DNA from: Petrimonas sp.
Lineage (GTDB): Bacteria; Bacteroidota; Bacteroidia; Bacteroidales; Dysgonomonadaceae
DNA: 64,000 nucleotides
Assembly (NCBI GenBank): GCA_012839475.1
Contig: DUNG01000014.1
Location: forward strand, 1 to 64,000
Reading direction: 5' to 3'
A program made the position numbers and the translations under genes. The notes below the pieces were generated by a model. That model did not search any database, was not told the origin of the DNA, and was given only the letters and a program-made list of their open reading frames with translations. Positions 17,192 to 26,888 of the stretch are shown piece by piece (the first letter of the stretch is position 1; every line of letters starts with the position of its first letter).

Positions 17192-20155
17192 ATGGGTAGA
17201 GGTATCATACTACAAGTCGTACTCCTTGTTATATCCGGTTCGGTAGCCGCGCAAGCCACCTTCCCGGTTAAAGGTTCCGTGGTGGATGCCAGCAACAAGC
17301 AGGCCATTGAACTGGCTACTATTTGGATACCCGAGTTAGATCGCTGGACTACGACCGACAAGGAGGGACGTTTTACCATTAACAACGTGACGGAAGGACG
17401 CTACGAAGTTCAATGCAAGGTGTTGGGGTACCGCGATACCACTTTCCAGGTTAATGTGAACGACAAGTTGAAGTTCCTGGATATAGCGCTATCCCCCAAC
17501 TCGTTAGCACTTCCCGAGGTGGAGGTAACCTCCAAGATGGGTTCCCGAAACCTTGCGACCACCTACAACATTGACCAGACTGCCATACAGCATATGCAGC
17601 TGCTCAACGTGGCCGACGTGGGTAGCTTGCTGCCGGGCGGCAAGAGCAGCAGAAACAACACGCTCAACTCCGCGTCCTACATCGCCCTGCGGAGCAAACC
17701 TGGCGGTGAGAGCGATAACCCCACGTTCGGTACCGGCGTGGAGGTAGACGGCTTAAGGTTATCCACCAACAGTGCTTTCTCGCAAGCTAACGCCATGCAT
17801 ACCTACGGGGTGGACACCCGCAATATCGCCAGCTCGAACGTGGCTTCGGTCGAGGTAATCACCGGTATCCCGTCAGTGGAGTACGGGGACATCTCGAACG
17901 GGGTGGTAAAAATAAACACGTTCCAAGGAAAAACGCCCCTCCACTTCCTCTTTTCAAGCAATATCAACAGTAAGCAGCTGGCCGTGAGCAAAGGCTTCGC
18001 CCTACGTGAGCAGCTTGGAATCCTTAACATGAATATAGAACGGGCTAAATCGGTAAGCGACATCGCTTCGCCCTACACCTCATACAGCAGGAACAGCTTA
18101 TCGCTCAAGTACAGCAACACGCTGAACCGGGAAAATGGGCGCCCCCTATCCCTCGTGGTGTCGTTGACGGGCAACGTGGGCGGCTCCAACTCGGTAAACG
18201 ACCCGGATGCCTTCCGGGACACCTACTCCAAGCGGAGCGACAACACCCTCCGGGGCGGTATCCAAGCCACGTGGCGAGTCAACACCGCATGGTTAAGCAA
18301 CCTGACCTTTTCCCTGTCGACAGTGCTTTCCAACAACACCTCCGAACAGAAAACAAACGCCTCGTCACCGGTTTCAACCGCCTCGCTACACGGCAAGGAG
18401 GAGGGCTATTTCGTGGCTACCCATTACGCCGAAAATCCGAATGCCCACATCCTTATCGTACCCCGAGGCTATTGGTACAACACGGTTTACGAGGAGAACC
18501 GGCCATCAGACCTCCGCTTGGAGCTGAAGGTCGATCTAACCAAAAAGGTGGCGAATAGGGTCTACAGCAAGTCGAAGGTCGGCACCCAACACGTGGCAAG
18601 CGGCAACAGCGGGCGGGGCATTTATTACAAGGATCTGAGCCTGGCACCCACGTGGCGAGAATTCAGGTACAGCGATGAACCCGTGATGCACAACACCTCT
18701 TTTTTCGCCGAAGAGAAGCTCATCGTGATGATCCATTCACACAAGCTGGAAATGATAGCCGGCCTACGAAACGATTTCACCTACATCGCCAAATCGGAGT
18801 ACGGACTGATTAGCAGCCTCTCGCCCCGATTCAATATCGGTTTTCAATCAGATTACCGGAACGACCGGTTATTCCGCCGTTACTCGCTGCACGCGGGATG
18901 GGGTAAAATGGTGAAGCTGCCTTCGTTTACCATCCTCTACCCCCGCCCCTCTTATACCGATGAGCTCACGTTCGCGCCCGGCACGTTGGCAGATGGCACC
19001 ACTTTCTACGCTTACCATACCATGCCCAGCCGGTTGATCTACAACAGCGGGCTGAGGTGGCAGGAGAACCAACAACTGGAAGTGGGGGTAAGTGGCACGA
19101 TGGGCAAAACGAACATCAGTGTATCGGCCTTTTACAACAAAACCGGTAACCCGTACATGCAAAACGCCGAATACGTACCCTTTAGCTACAAGTTCACGGG
19201 ACAAACGGCATTGGAAAACAGCCCGATCCCCTCGGCAAACAGGCGCTACCAAGTAGATCAGGAAAGCGGCATCGTGAGCGTGGTGGATAGAACCGGCATC
19301 ATTCCCACCTATCCACTGGATTACAAGGAGCGCACGCGGTTCAAGGGGAACTATTATTACGAGAACGGAACGCCGATTCACCGCGTGGGCTTGGAGTGGG
19401 TAATCGATTTTGGCAAAATAAAACCGCTCAACAGCTCCATTCGGGTGGATGGCAACCTATATCACTACAAGAATTCCGAGGATCGGATGTTACCGGGTAC
19501 GTCGGGCAACCGGATGTCAGACGGGAACCACTACAAGTACTTGGGATTCTACCCGGGTGGGACATCTGTTTCAAACGCCTCGCTCACCAAAGAGTGTAAC
19601 ACGAACCTAACCCTCGTCACCCACATCCCGAGCGTACGGCTCGTGGTATCATTGCGGGTAGAATGTTCGCTCTACAGCTACAGCCAAAGGCTTAGCGAGT
19701 GGCATGGCGAAAGACGCGGGTTCGTGCTTAACGCGAAGGAGGATTACTTCCCCTCGGCAACGAAATGGGACATCTACGAGCGTGATCAATTCGTGGGGCT
19801 TTACCCCGATTATTACGTGAGTATCGACGATATGCAAACTAAAATACCCTTCGAAGAGGCGTTCAGGTGGGCAAAAGAAAACGACCAGGTACTCTACAAC
19901 GATTTGGCACGCCTGGTGAAAAAGTCGAACTACAAATCCACCTTTAACCCCGCGCGGCTCACCCCCTTCTACTCGGCCAACATCAACGTCACCAAAGAGA
20001 TAGGGGAAAATGTTTCCATCTCTTTTTACGCCAAGAACTTCCTGAACAACCTGGCGCAAGTAAAAAGTACTGAAAACAACCGGAAGCAGACGCTTTACAA
20101 CAGCGGTAGGATACCCGCGTTCTATTACGGGCTAACCTGCAGGGTAAAAATATAG
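17192..20155 (+). CDS. TonB-dependent receptor (DUF4876-linked type)
   Basis: The open frame begins at a TTG at 17084, but the ATG at 17192 gives a proper signal peptide (ending VAAQATF) and 987 residues, and leaves a 5' leader of about 115 bases. A carboxypeptidase-like domain (about 28-110, VKGSVVDASNKQAIELATIW) precedes a plug with SSNVASVEVITGIPSVEYGD and a long barrel. The start of a three-gene set with the DUF4876 lipoprotein and a barrel protein, 46 and 6 bases apart, under operator A. The ligand is unknown; context suggests a metal or metal complex. Confidence 0.88.
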   Translation: MGRGIILQVVLLVISGSVAAQATFPVKGSVVDASNKQAIELATIWIPELDRWTTTDKEGRFTINNVTEGRYEVQCKVLGYRDTTFQVNVNDKLKFLDIALSPNSLALPEVEVTSKMGSRNLATTYNIDQTAIQHMQLLNVADVGSLLPGGKSSRNNTLNSASYIALRSKPGGESDNPTFGTGVEVDGLRLSTNSAFSQANAMHTYGVDTRNIASSNVASVEVITGIPSVEYGDISNGVVKINTFQGKTPLHFLFSSNINSKQLAVSKGFALREQLGILNMNIERAKSVSDIASPYTSYSRNSLSLKYSNTLNRENGRPLSLVVSLTGNVGGSNSVNDPDAFRDTYSKRSDNTLRGGIQATWRVNTAWLSNLTFSLSTVLSNNTSEQKTNASSPVSTASLHGKEEGYFVATHYAENPNAHILIVPRGYWYNTVYEENRPSDLRLELKVDLTKKVANRVYSKSKVGTQHVASGNSGRGIYYKDLSLAPTWREFRYSDEPVMHNTSFFAEEKLIVMIHSHKLEMIAGLRNDFTYIAKSEYGLISSLSPRFNIGFQSDYRNDRLFRRYSLHAGWGKMVKLPSFTILYPRPSYTDELTFAPGTLADGTTFYAYHTMPSRLIYNSGLRWQENQQLEVGVSGTMGKTNISVSAFYNKTGNPYMQNAEYVPFSYKFTGQTALENSPIPSANRRYQVDQESGIVSVVDRTGIIPTYPLDYKERTRFKGNYYYENGTPIHRVGLEWVIDFGKIKPLNSSIRVDGNLYHYKNSEDRMLPGTSGNRMSDGNHYKYLGFYPGGTSVSNASLTKECNTNLTLVTHIPSVRLVVSLRVECSLYSYSQRLSEWHGERRGFVLNAKEDYFPSATKWDIYERDQFVGLYPDYYVSIDDMQTKIPFEEAFRWAKENDQVLYNDLARLVKKSNYKSTFNPARLTPFYSANINVTKEIGENVSISFYAKNFLNNLAQVKSTENNRKQTLYNSGRIPAFYYGLTCRVKI

Positions 20156-20201
20156 CCAACATGGTGAATAATAAACTATTAACAATAAACAATGTAGAAT
20201 T

Positions 20202-21545
20202 ATGATTATGAAAACAAAGAGACATTTACTTTACCTGGGGTTGATCACCATCATGCTGACCGCCCTTTCATGTGAACGAACCACGGACGAGTACAAAACC
20301 TACCCGCTGACCGTTGAGCTGGTGTACCCGGATGGGTATAACGCGAAAAAAGATATCACGGTGACGCTAACCAGCACGGCAGACAGCAAGACGATGGAGG
20401 CCCAAACCGATGAGAACGGGGTGGCCAAGTTCACCGTCACGGTAGGTGTGTACGACGCTTCGGCCACGGATAACCGCACCGGCGACGGCGTGGCTTTCGT
20501 GTTGAACGGTGCTGAACGAGGCATTATCGTTAACGATCAATGGACGGGAACCGAAAACGTGAAGGTAAGGCTCAGCGAGTCGAAGCTCAGCCAGGTAATC
20601 ATCAAAGAGGTATATTACGGTGGAACACCCACTGATGATGGTTCCAGACCGTTCGCGTATGACAGGCACGTGATCCTGTACAACAACTCCGCCCTACCCG
20701 CCTCGTTAGACAACGTATGCCTGGCGATCACGCTTCCGTACAACCCGCACGCGACCAACTTGGATTACGTGGACGGGAAGCTTTTTTACGAGAACGAGGG
20801 CTGGTGTCCCGCAGGGCAAGCCTTCTGGTACTTCCAGAATCCGGTTACCCTGGAACCCTACTCGCAACTGGTCATCGCCCTGTTCAACGCGGTGGACAAT
20901 ACCCAAACGTACAGCAAGTCCATCAACTTCGCTAATCCCGAGTACTACTGCACGTACGATATTGAAAAGTTTAACCACAAAGCAAGCTACCCATCTCCAT
21001 CCGAAGTGATTCCCACCTCTCACTACCTGAAGCCTCACGTCTACGGAACGGGGACGGCATGGGTGTTCAGCCAGCTCGGGCCCGCGTTCTTTATCTTCGC
21101 ACCAGAAGGGCAATCTGTCGAGCAATTTGGCACGGACGCGAACAATCTCGACATGTACGGGGGCAGAGCCAGTCAGGTACGTAAAAAAGTGCCGGTGAAG
21201 TGGGTGTTAGACGGTGTAGAAATATTCATGCAAGGTGCAGATAGTAACCGGAAGCGCCTGAACACGGAGATTGACGCCGGGTACATTCACGGCATCAATG
21301 GTATGGGCTACAGCATCTATCGGAACGTGGATAAATCTGCCACCGAAGCCATTAAAGAAAACGAGGGCAAACTGATCTATAACTACGCGATGGGTACCCA
21401 GGATATTGAAGGCGGCACCACGGATTCCAGCGGCATCGATGCCGAAGCATCCATCAAAAACGGGGCGAAGATAGTCTTTATGGATACAAACAACTCATCC
21501 AAAGACTTCCACCAACGCAAAGAGGCGTCGTTGAGGTACAAGTAA
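20202..21545 (+). CDS. DUF4876-type lipoprotein
   Basis: A 447-residue lipoprotein; the lipobox is MLTALSC (Cys25). ATGs at 20202 and 20208 are both possible. An Ig-like N-domain (about 28-110) is followed by a lamin-tail-like region (LSQVIIKEVYYGGTP, then HVILYNNSALPASLDNVCLA), which is the DUF4876 pattern. Such proteins form outer-surface partners of the TonB receptor encoded just before, and likely capture or hand over its ligand. Gene order receptor, DUF4876, barrel protein supports one transport complex. Confidence 0.75.
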   Translation: MIMKTKRHLLYLGLITIMLTALSCERTTDEYKTYPLTVELVYPDGYNAKKDITVTLTSTADSKTMEAQTDENGVAKFTVTVGVYDASATDNRTGDGVAFVLNGAERGIIVNDQWTGTENVKVRLSESKLSQVIIKEVYYGGTPTDDGSRPFAYDRHVILYNNSALPASLDNVCLAITLPYNPHATNLDYVDGKLFYENEGWCPAGQAFWYFQNPVTLEPYSQLVIALFNAVDNTQTYSKSINFANPEYYCTYDIEKFNHKASYPSPSEVIPTSHYLKPHVYGTGTAWVFSQLGPAFFIFAPEGQSVEQFGTDANNLDMYGGRASQVRKKVPVKWVLDGVEIFMQGADSNRKRLNTEIDAGYIHGINGMGYSIYRNVDKSATEAIKENEGKLIYNYAMGTQDIEGGTTDSSGIDAEASIKNGAKIVFMDTNNSSKDFHQRKEASLRYK

Positions 21546-21551
21546 ACGGGT

Positions 21552-23345
21552 ATGGAGCCACGACTGCTATCCCTGGCCGTTCTGCTGCTCATTGGCGGAG
21601 CACTGCGCTCCGCCAATCCAGCTGATTTCACCAATTCGGCCGGCACGGCGAATTCGATCGGCATGGCGAATTCGGTCGGCGCATCCAACTCGGCTTGTTT
21701 CGCCCATTCTGGTGACTTTACCAATGCGGCCAGCCTCCCCTCTCCCGACTCGCTACGGTGGCTTAGCTTCCGTCACGTGAAAGGGAGCGATGCCCGTTTG
21801 GTGTCGGAAAACGGGGCTTGGCTTCACGCGTTGCCCGATCTACGCGTTTCAGAGGCCCGCTTTCTGGTGAACAAAAGCAACGGGAACTTCATCGACTACT
21901 TTCAATCGCCCGACAGTTACACGCTGGGGGGTGAAGCCGAATCGTTTTATCGCGTCACCCCCCGGCTTGTGTTTCACGGGTGGGTGAGCTACCACAACTT
22001 CACTGGCAAGCAGATGGGCGGCTCAGCGTTTATCGACCCGACTTACGCCCCGTTCAACATGGTGGAGTCAACCGACACCACGAGGGGGACAAAACAGCGG
22101 GAGGCTTACCGACTGACCGGGTCTTTGGCGTACGACCTATCGAAACGGGTCACCTTGGGCGCTAAGGTGGATTACACCTCCACCAATTACACCAAGCGGA
22201 AAGATTTGCGCCACCGCAACAAGTTGCTCAACTTGGTAGCCACCGCGGGAATGAGCTACCGATTAACCCCAAGGATCGAAGTGGGCATAAACACGTTCTA
22301 CCGCAAGCGTGTGGAGGGAGTTTTCTTCAACACCTACGGGACGACCGACAGGCAGTACACCTCGCTGGTGGATTTCGGGACGTCATACGGTCGCCACGAG
22401 CTCTTCGTGGAAAACGGCGATGGCTATACCTCCGGGAAGAAGGAGCGACCGTTGACCGACGCGTATCACGGGGGAGCCGTGCAACTACAGCTCAACCTCT
22501 CTCCCCGGCACTCGTTCTTCAACCGCTTTCATTACCGGCACCGAAGCGGGTATTACGGCATCCCCTCCTCTTCAGAGGTGACCTATACCGAACATAAGGG
22601 AGATGAATGGGGGTACCTGGGTAGCGTGGTATATAAAACCGCCAGAAACCGCCACAGGATAGACGTGGAACTGGAAAGCGAAACGCTGACAAACGCCGAA
22701 AACATATACACGATAGAAAATGAAATCGGGGGATTCTCTTTCGTGGAGTACCACGGCATAAACGAGCGACTACACCGGTATAGAAGAAAAATAGGGGCTG
22801 AATACAGCGGCTACATCAACGTCAAAAACGGTCGGTCGCTATGGCTCGTCACCGCCTCGGCAAGCTTTAACACGCGAAACGATAAAACATCGCTCTACCC
22901 CTTTTTCCGGGAACAACGCCTCACGTATTGGCGCGTGAACGGCCTCGTGAGCAGAAGCCTCGCGAACCGATCACCTCACTGCCTTATCCCGGCCGTGGGC
23001 CTATCGTTTGGCGGGGGTAGCGGTCTCCCTTTCTCTGACGGGCTCTACGCTACCCCGTCACCGACGGAAACAGCACCGCCATCAGCTGACTTCAACCTGT
23101 ATACCCAACACCATTACATCACTGCCACGCGCATCGGCTTTCACCCTGCGCTGCGGTACGAAATCATTTTGAAGAACCGGGCCACGGGGAGCGTTACCCT
23201 CCGTTACGACAGAATACACGCGTTGACCAGTCATCCCGACAAAACGGGCGATCAGAACACAGCAGGCAATCAATATGCACCTGGCAATCGGAACAAACCG
23301 AACGACAGGCAGCAACTGCTCCTTTCATTGGGGTACCAATTCTAA
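21552..23345 (+). CDS. Outer-membrane beta-barrel protein, DUF6850-like
   Basis: The 597-residue protein starts 6 bases after the DUF4876 gene. It has a signal peptide, then a curious Asn/Ser/Ala-rich segment (residues about 20-60) built of short repeats such as SIGMANSVGASNS, and then alternating beta strands typical of a TonB-type barrel without plug. The C-terminus ends LLLSLGYQF, a barrel-insertion signal with terminal Phe. This corresponds to the DUF6850 barrel family usually encoded with DUF4876. Function is unknown; a companion porin is a guess. Confidence 0.7.
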   Translation: MEPRLLSLAVLLLIGGALRSANPADFTNSAGTANSIGMANSVGASNSACFAHSGDFTNAASLPSPDSLRWLSFRHVKGSDARLVSENGAWLHALPDLRVSEARFLVNKSNGNFIDYFQSPDSYTLGGEAESFYRVTPRLVFHGWVSYHNFTGKQMGGSAFIDPTYAPFNMVESTDTTRGTKQREAYRLTGSLAYDLSKRVTLGAKVDYTSTNYTKRKDLRHRNKLLNLVATAGMSYRLTPRIEVGINTFYRKRVEGVFFNTYGTTDRQYTSLVDFGTSYGRHELFVENGDGYTSGKKERPLTDAYHGGAVQLQLNLSPRHSFFNRFHYRHRSGYYGIPSSSEVTYTEHKGDEWGYLGSVVYKTARNRHRIDVELESETLTNAENIYTIENEIGGFSFVEYHGINERLHRYRRKIGAEYSGYINVKNGRSLWLVTASASFNTRNDKTSLYPFFREQRLTYWRVNGLVSRSLANRSPHCLIPAVGLSFGGGSGLPFSDGLYATPSPTETAPPSADFNLYTQHHYITATRIGFHPALRYEIILKNRATGSVTLRYDRIHALTSHPDKTGDQNTAGNQYAPGNRNKPNDRQQLLLSLGYQF

Positions 23346-23414
23346 TGAAACGGCTATTTTTACGGTTAAGAAGGTAAAAGTAAAAAATCAGTGAGTCAGC
23401 GATAATCCACGATT

Positions 23415-24452
23415 ATGGATAAAAAAGCAGAAAACGATATAACAACAGTTCGGGGCAAGAACGATGGCCAGGAACTTTACGACCACGTGCATCTCCCACC
23501 TCATCATGCACATTCCCACCATCACGACCATCATCATCACGCGCATCACCATCACCACCACGCGCACACTGAAAACTTGCGGGGGAGGAAATTGCTGTGG
23601 GTTACGCTGCTCAACTTCTCGATCAGCGTGGTACAAGTCGTGGGTGGAATCGTGTCCAACAGCCTCTCACTTATTTCAGACGCGATACACAACCTGGGTG
23701 ACACCTCCGCCATTTTCATCGCCTTTTTAGCCGGGAAGCATGCCGCTAAAAAACCGGATGCCCAAAAGACTTTTGGCTACAAACGTGCCGAGATCCTGGC
23801 GGCCCTCTTTAACGGGGTGGTGCTCATCGCTATCTGCATCTTCTTGTTCGTGGAGGCCTACAAGCGCTTTATAAATCCACAACCTATCAAAGGTGGCGTG
23901 ATGCTGACGGTAGCCGTTTTCGGGCTGCTGGCCAACCTGATCTCGGTACTGGTGTTGCAGAAAGAGAAGTCACACAACCTGAACGTACGTGCCGCGTACC
24001 TGCACCTGTTGGGCGATACGCTCTCGTCGGTAGCGGTCATCGCGGGCGGTATAGCCATTATCGTTTGGGACGTTTACTGGATCGACCCGCTCGTGACCGT
24101 CGCCGTGGGGGTTTACATCACGTACCACACCTGGGGCGTGGTACGCCAAACGGTCGATATCCTGATGCAGGCTACGCCACGCCATATCGATATTCAAAAA
24201 ATCAAACAGACAGTGGAGACGTTGCCGCAAGTGGACAACCTCCACCACCTGCACGTGTGGCAGATGGATGACGAACAGGTTCACCTGGAGGCCCACCTCA
24301 ACATCTCCCGGGATATGCCGCTCAGCGAGGCCCAAACCGTGCGCCATGACGTGGAGACCGTGTTGAGAGATACATTCGGCATCGGCCACATCACCCTGCA
24401 AATCGAGTATAAAGGGTGCGAGGATAACGACGGGCTGATTTTTCGCCAATAG
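23415..24452 (+). CDS. Cation diffusion facilitator, CzcD/ZitB-like zinc exporter
   Basis: A 345-residue CDF antiporter of the inner membrane. The N-terminus has a dense histidine tract (about residues 23-54, with HHDHHHHAHHHHHHAH), then six helices and a cytoplasmic domain. The zinc sites HxxxD are visible as DAIHNLGD in helix 2 and HLLGDTLSS in helix 5. The C-terminal domain carries HHLHVWQMDDEQVHLEAH. Zinc/cobalt/cadmium export is typical; iron is possible. A near-identical paralogue lies at 52641. It ends just before operator B and closes the receptor operon. Confidence 0.9.
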   Translation: MDKKAENDITTVRGKNDGQELYDHVHLPPHHAHSHHHDHHHHAHHHHHHAHTENLRGRKLLWVTLLNFSISVVQVVGGIVSNSLSLISDAIHNLGDTSAIFIAFLAGKHAAKKPDAQKTFGYKRAEILAALFNGVVLIAICIFLFVEAYKRFINPQPIKGGVMLTVAVFGLLANLISVLVLQKEKSHNLNVRAAYLHLLGDTLSSVAVIAGGIAIIVWDVYWIDPLVTVAVGVYITYHTWGVVRQTVDILMQATPRHIDIQKIKQTVETLPQVDNLHHLHVWQMDDEQVHLEAHLNISRDMPLSEAQTVRHDVETVLRDTFGIGHITLQIEYKGCEDNDGLIFRQ

Positions 24453-24490
24453 TTTTTCCACACCATATATTCGCACGAAAAACCAACAAA

Positions 24491-24573
24491 CCATCCCCAG
24501 AAATGATGATTTGTTAACCTGTAAAATCCCATGATATGGGGATTGCCCCCTTTTTAATTTAGTGTGAACTTTG
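24491..24573 (+). promoter_or_regulatory. Operator-promoter element B
   Basis: Left box CCATCCCCAGAAATGATG (24491-24508) and right box TCCCATGATATGGGGATTG (24527-24545), 55 bases overall. The final TTG (24543-24545) is the -33, followed by 20 bases and -7 GAACTTTG (24566-24573). It serves the OB-fold lipoprotein at 24635 and the genes behind it. No leftward -7 box is present, consistent with the convergent upstream gene. Confidence 0.75.
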
Positions 24574-24634
24574 CACTCGGGAACAACTTCGGTGTTTTTA
24601 CACATTTATTTAAATCAAAACAGATAGAACGACA

Positions 24635-25213
24635 ATGAAAATCTCGAGAACAATTTTGTTCATTTTAACGCTCTCTTGCCTACTTATTTCGTGCAACCAG
24701 AAACAAAAAAGCACCCCAAGCGAAACCGCTAAAATCTCCAAAACAATGCAGGTAGACGACCTACTAAACAACGCCGAAGGGCTTGTTGGCGAAACCGTGG
24801 TCGTGGACGGTGTTTGCACGCATATTTGCCGACATGGCGGGAAAAAAATCTTCTTGATGGGTAGCGACGATACCCAAATCATCCGTGTAGAGGCAAGCGA
24901 CAACATCGGTAGTTTTAGTCAGGAAACCGTGAATAGCATCGTGGAAGTGAAAGGCATTTTAATGGAGCAACGCATCGACGAGGCTTACCTGGTGGATTGG
25001 GAAACGAGACTGGCAGCAGGAACAGCTGAGGAACACGGAGATGGAGAAGAGGGATGCGCTACGGAGCAAAAAGCCCAAAACGAACAACCGGCTAACACGG
25101 AACAGGAGCGTATCGCCAACTTCCGGGAACGCATCGCGGAACGAAATGAAAAGGAGGGAAAGAACTTCCTGTCGTTTTATTTTATCGAGGCCGAGGAATA
25201 TACCATCCAGTAG
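24635..25213 (+). CDS. OB-fold-like lipoprotein with CxxxCxH motif
   Basis: A 192-residue lipoprotein (CLLISC, Cys20). Residues about 38-110 form a compact beta domain of OB-fold style, with VGETVVVDGVCTHICRHGGK and then IIRVEASDNIG. The motif C-T-H-I-C-R-H offers metal or haem ligands. The C-terminal third is Glu/Gln-rich and likely helical. A diverged homologue at 32448 keeps H-(I/V)-C-(R/K)-H in the same place, and both sit next to uptake genes, so I infer a periplasmic metal or haem carrier. First gene behind operator B; the PepSY gene follows 45 bases later. Confidence 0.72.
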   Translation: MKISRTILFILTLSCLLISCNQKQKSTPSETAKISKTMQVDDLLNNAEGLVGETVVVDGVCTHICRHGGKKIFLMGSDDTQIIRVEASDNIGSFSQETVNSIVEVKGILMEQRIDEAYLVDWETRLAAGTAEEHGDGEEGCATEQKAQNEQPANTEQERIANFRERIAERNEKEGKNFLSFYFIEAEEYTIQ

Positions 25214-25258
25214 CGGGCGACAACCCCATACACCTCATTTTCAACCAAGATACACGGT

Positions 25259-25840
25259 ATGACTAAAAAGCGTTTAACGGGAGCACATTGGCGAAAATGG
25301 TTTCGTGTGATACATCGTGATTTGTCGTTTTTCTTTTCGGGCGTCATCATCATTTACGCAGTTTCGGGGATCATGCTCAATCATCGCGACAGCATCGATC
25401 CGAACTACACGGTAAAGCGGCACAGCCTGCAGGCGGAAGGGACATTCCCCATGACCCAGGAGGATATTTCCCAAGCGATGGTCATGGAGATGCTGAAACC
25501 GATACATGAGGAGAAGAACTACACGAAACATTACTTCCCCGCAAACGACAAACTGAAAGTTTTCTTAAAAGGTGGTTCTTCGCTGGAAGTGGATATGCAG
25601 AGTGGGAAAGCAGTGTATGAGGCACTAAAAATGCGTCCTATCATCAGCCAGTTCAACTGGTTGCATTACAATCCGGGAAAAGGGTGGACGGTTTTCTCGG
25701 ACATCTTCGCCGTTTCGCTCATCATCATCACGCTAACCGGTATATTCATAAACAAGGGTAAAAAAGGTGTTTTAGGACGAGGAGGTATTGAGTTGCTGGC
25801 CGGGATTATCATACCGATCCTGTTTATCCTGCTACTATGA
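25259..25840 (+). CDS. PepSY-associated membrane protein
   Basis: A 193-residue inner-membrane protein of the PepSY-TM type. An N-terminal helix (about 20-40, LSFFFSGVIIIYAVSGIMLN) is followed by HRDSIDPNY, a periplasmic PepSY-like domain (about 60-130) and two C-terminal helices. His18 (VIHRDLSFFF), His42 and His140 (FNWLHYNPGKGW) are placed as in haem-coordinating PepSY reductases. Relatives assist reduction of siderophore or haem iron (XusC-like function); here that role is inferred from family and neighbours. Confidence 0.8.
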   Translation: MTKKRLTGAHWRKWFRVIHRDLSFFFSGVIIIYAVSGIMLNHRDSIDPNYTVKRHSLQAEGTFPMTQEDISQAMVMEMLKPIHEEKNYTKHYFPANDKLKVFLKGGSSLEVDMQSGKAVYEALKMRPIISQFNWLHYNPGKGWTVFSDIFAVSLIIITLTGIFINKGKKGVLGRGGIELLAGIIIPILFILLL

Positions 25841-25982
25841 ATACCGCACAGTGTGATTTTAGCCGTGACTTTCATACGATTATTTTACTCATGTCGGCTT
25901 CATGGCCAATTTTGTTTATGCTTTTATTATACGATTGAACGATAAGCACATACTGTTACAATTATTTACACGAAACATTGCA

Positions 25983-26870
25983 ATGAACCCAATCATCACA
26001 TGTACTAACCTCACGCATCATTACGGCAAACGGTTGATATACGAGAACCTGAACTTTTCCGTACCCGAAGGACGTATTTTGGGACTGCTAGGAAAAAATG
26101 GCACAGGCAAAACCACGACCATCAATATTTTAAATGGCTACCTGAGACCTTCGAGCGGCGAGTGTACTATTTTCGGGGAGAACATTCGACATATTAACCC
26201 CATTACAAAACAACGCATCGCGCTGCTTATTGAAGGGCATGTACAGTACTCGTTTATGAATATTGAGCAGATTGAGCGATTTTACGCGTCGTTTTATCCG
26301 AAATGGAGAAAGGAAGCCTATTATGAGCTGATGGAGCTGCTTAAAGTGGCACCCCGACAACGAATCGCGAACATGTCATGTGGACAACGCTCGCAAGTAG
26401 CACTTGGGCTTATCATGGCTCAAAATGCCGACCTGCTTATCCTGGACGACTTTTCGCTCGGATTAGACCCGGGCTATCGCCGCCTATTTATCGAATACCT
26501 GCGTGAATACGCTAAAAGCGAACGAAAAACCGTATTTCTCACCTCGCACATTATTCAAGATATGGAGAAACTTATCGATGATTGCATCATTCTCGATTAC
26601 GGGAAAATACTTATTCAACAGTCGGTAAGCGAACTGATGAACAGGTTTAAAAAATACACCTTCAAGATAAACGATGCGCGTTCATCATTACCCGCCAACG
26701 ATGAGTTTTACAATCCGGCGGTATATCGGGGAAACGGCGAACTGTTCTCCTTTCAAAGCACGGAGTACGTGGAGCGATATCTCGGCAAACATTCCATTGA
26801 ATACAGCCAGTTGAAGACGGAAGAACTGAATTTGGAAGATATTTTTATCGGACTTACAGGAAAATATTGA
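25983..26870 (+). CDS. ABC transporter ATP-binding protein with altered active site
   Basis: The ATG at 25983 gives 295 residues and starts right at the ABC domain. Walker A is GLLGKNGTGKTTT (about 35-47). The signature is MSCGQRSQ rather than LSGGQ, and Walker B is LLILDDFSLGLDP, with Asp where the catalytic Glu normally stands. The H-loop is TSHI. The pattern resembles YtrB-type ABC-2 ATPases. It pairs with the membrane protein at 26889, 18 bases later. The altered signature and Asp suggest slow hydrolysis or a gating rather than pumping role. Confidence 0.85.
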   Translation: MNPIITCTNLTHHYGKRLIYENLNFSVPEGRILGLLGKNGTGKTTTINILNGYLRPSSGECTIFGENIRHINPITKQRIALLIEGHVQYSFMNIEQIERFYASFYPKWRKEAYYELMELLKVAPRQRIANMSCGQRSQVALGLIMAQNADLLILDDFSLGLDPGYRRLFIEYLREYAKSERKTVFLTSHIIQDMEKLIDDCIILDYGKILIQQSVSELMNRFKKYTFKINDARSSLPANDEFYNPAVYRGNGELFSFQSTEYVERYLGKHSIEYSQLKTEELNLEDIFIGLTGKY

Positions 26871-26888
26871 TTATACACAACTAAAACT

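Noticed and set aside
23503-23570. His-codon-rich DNA (CATCACCATCAC) as a non-coding repeat
   Set aside because: It is in frame in the CDF exporter and encodes its histidine tract, a known feature of these transporters.
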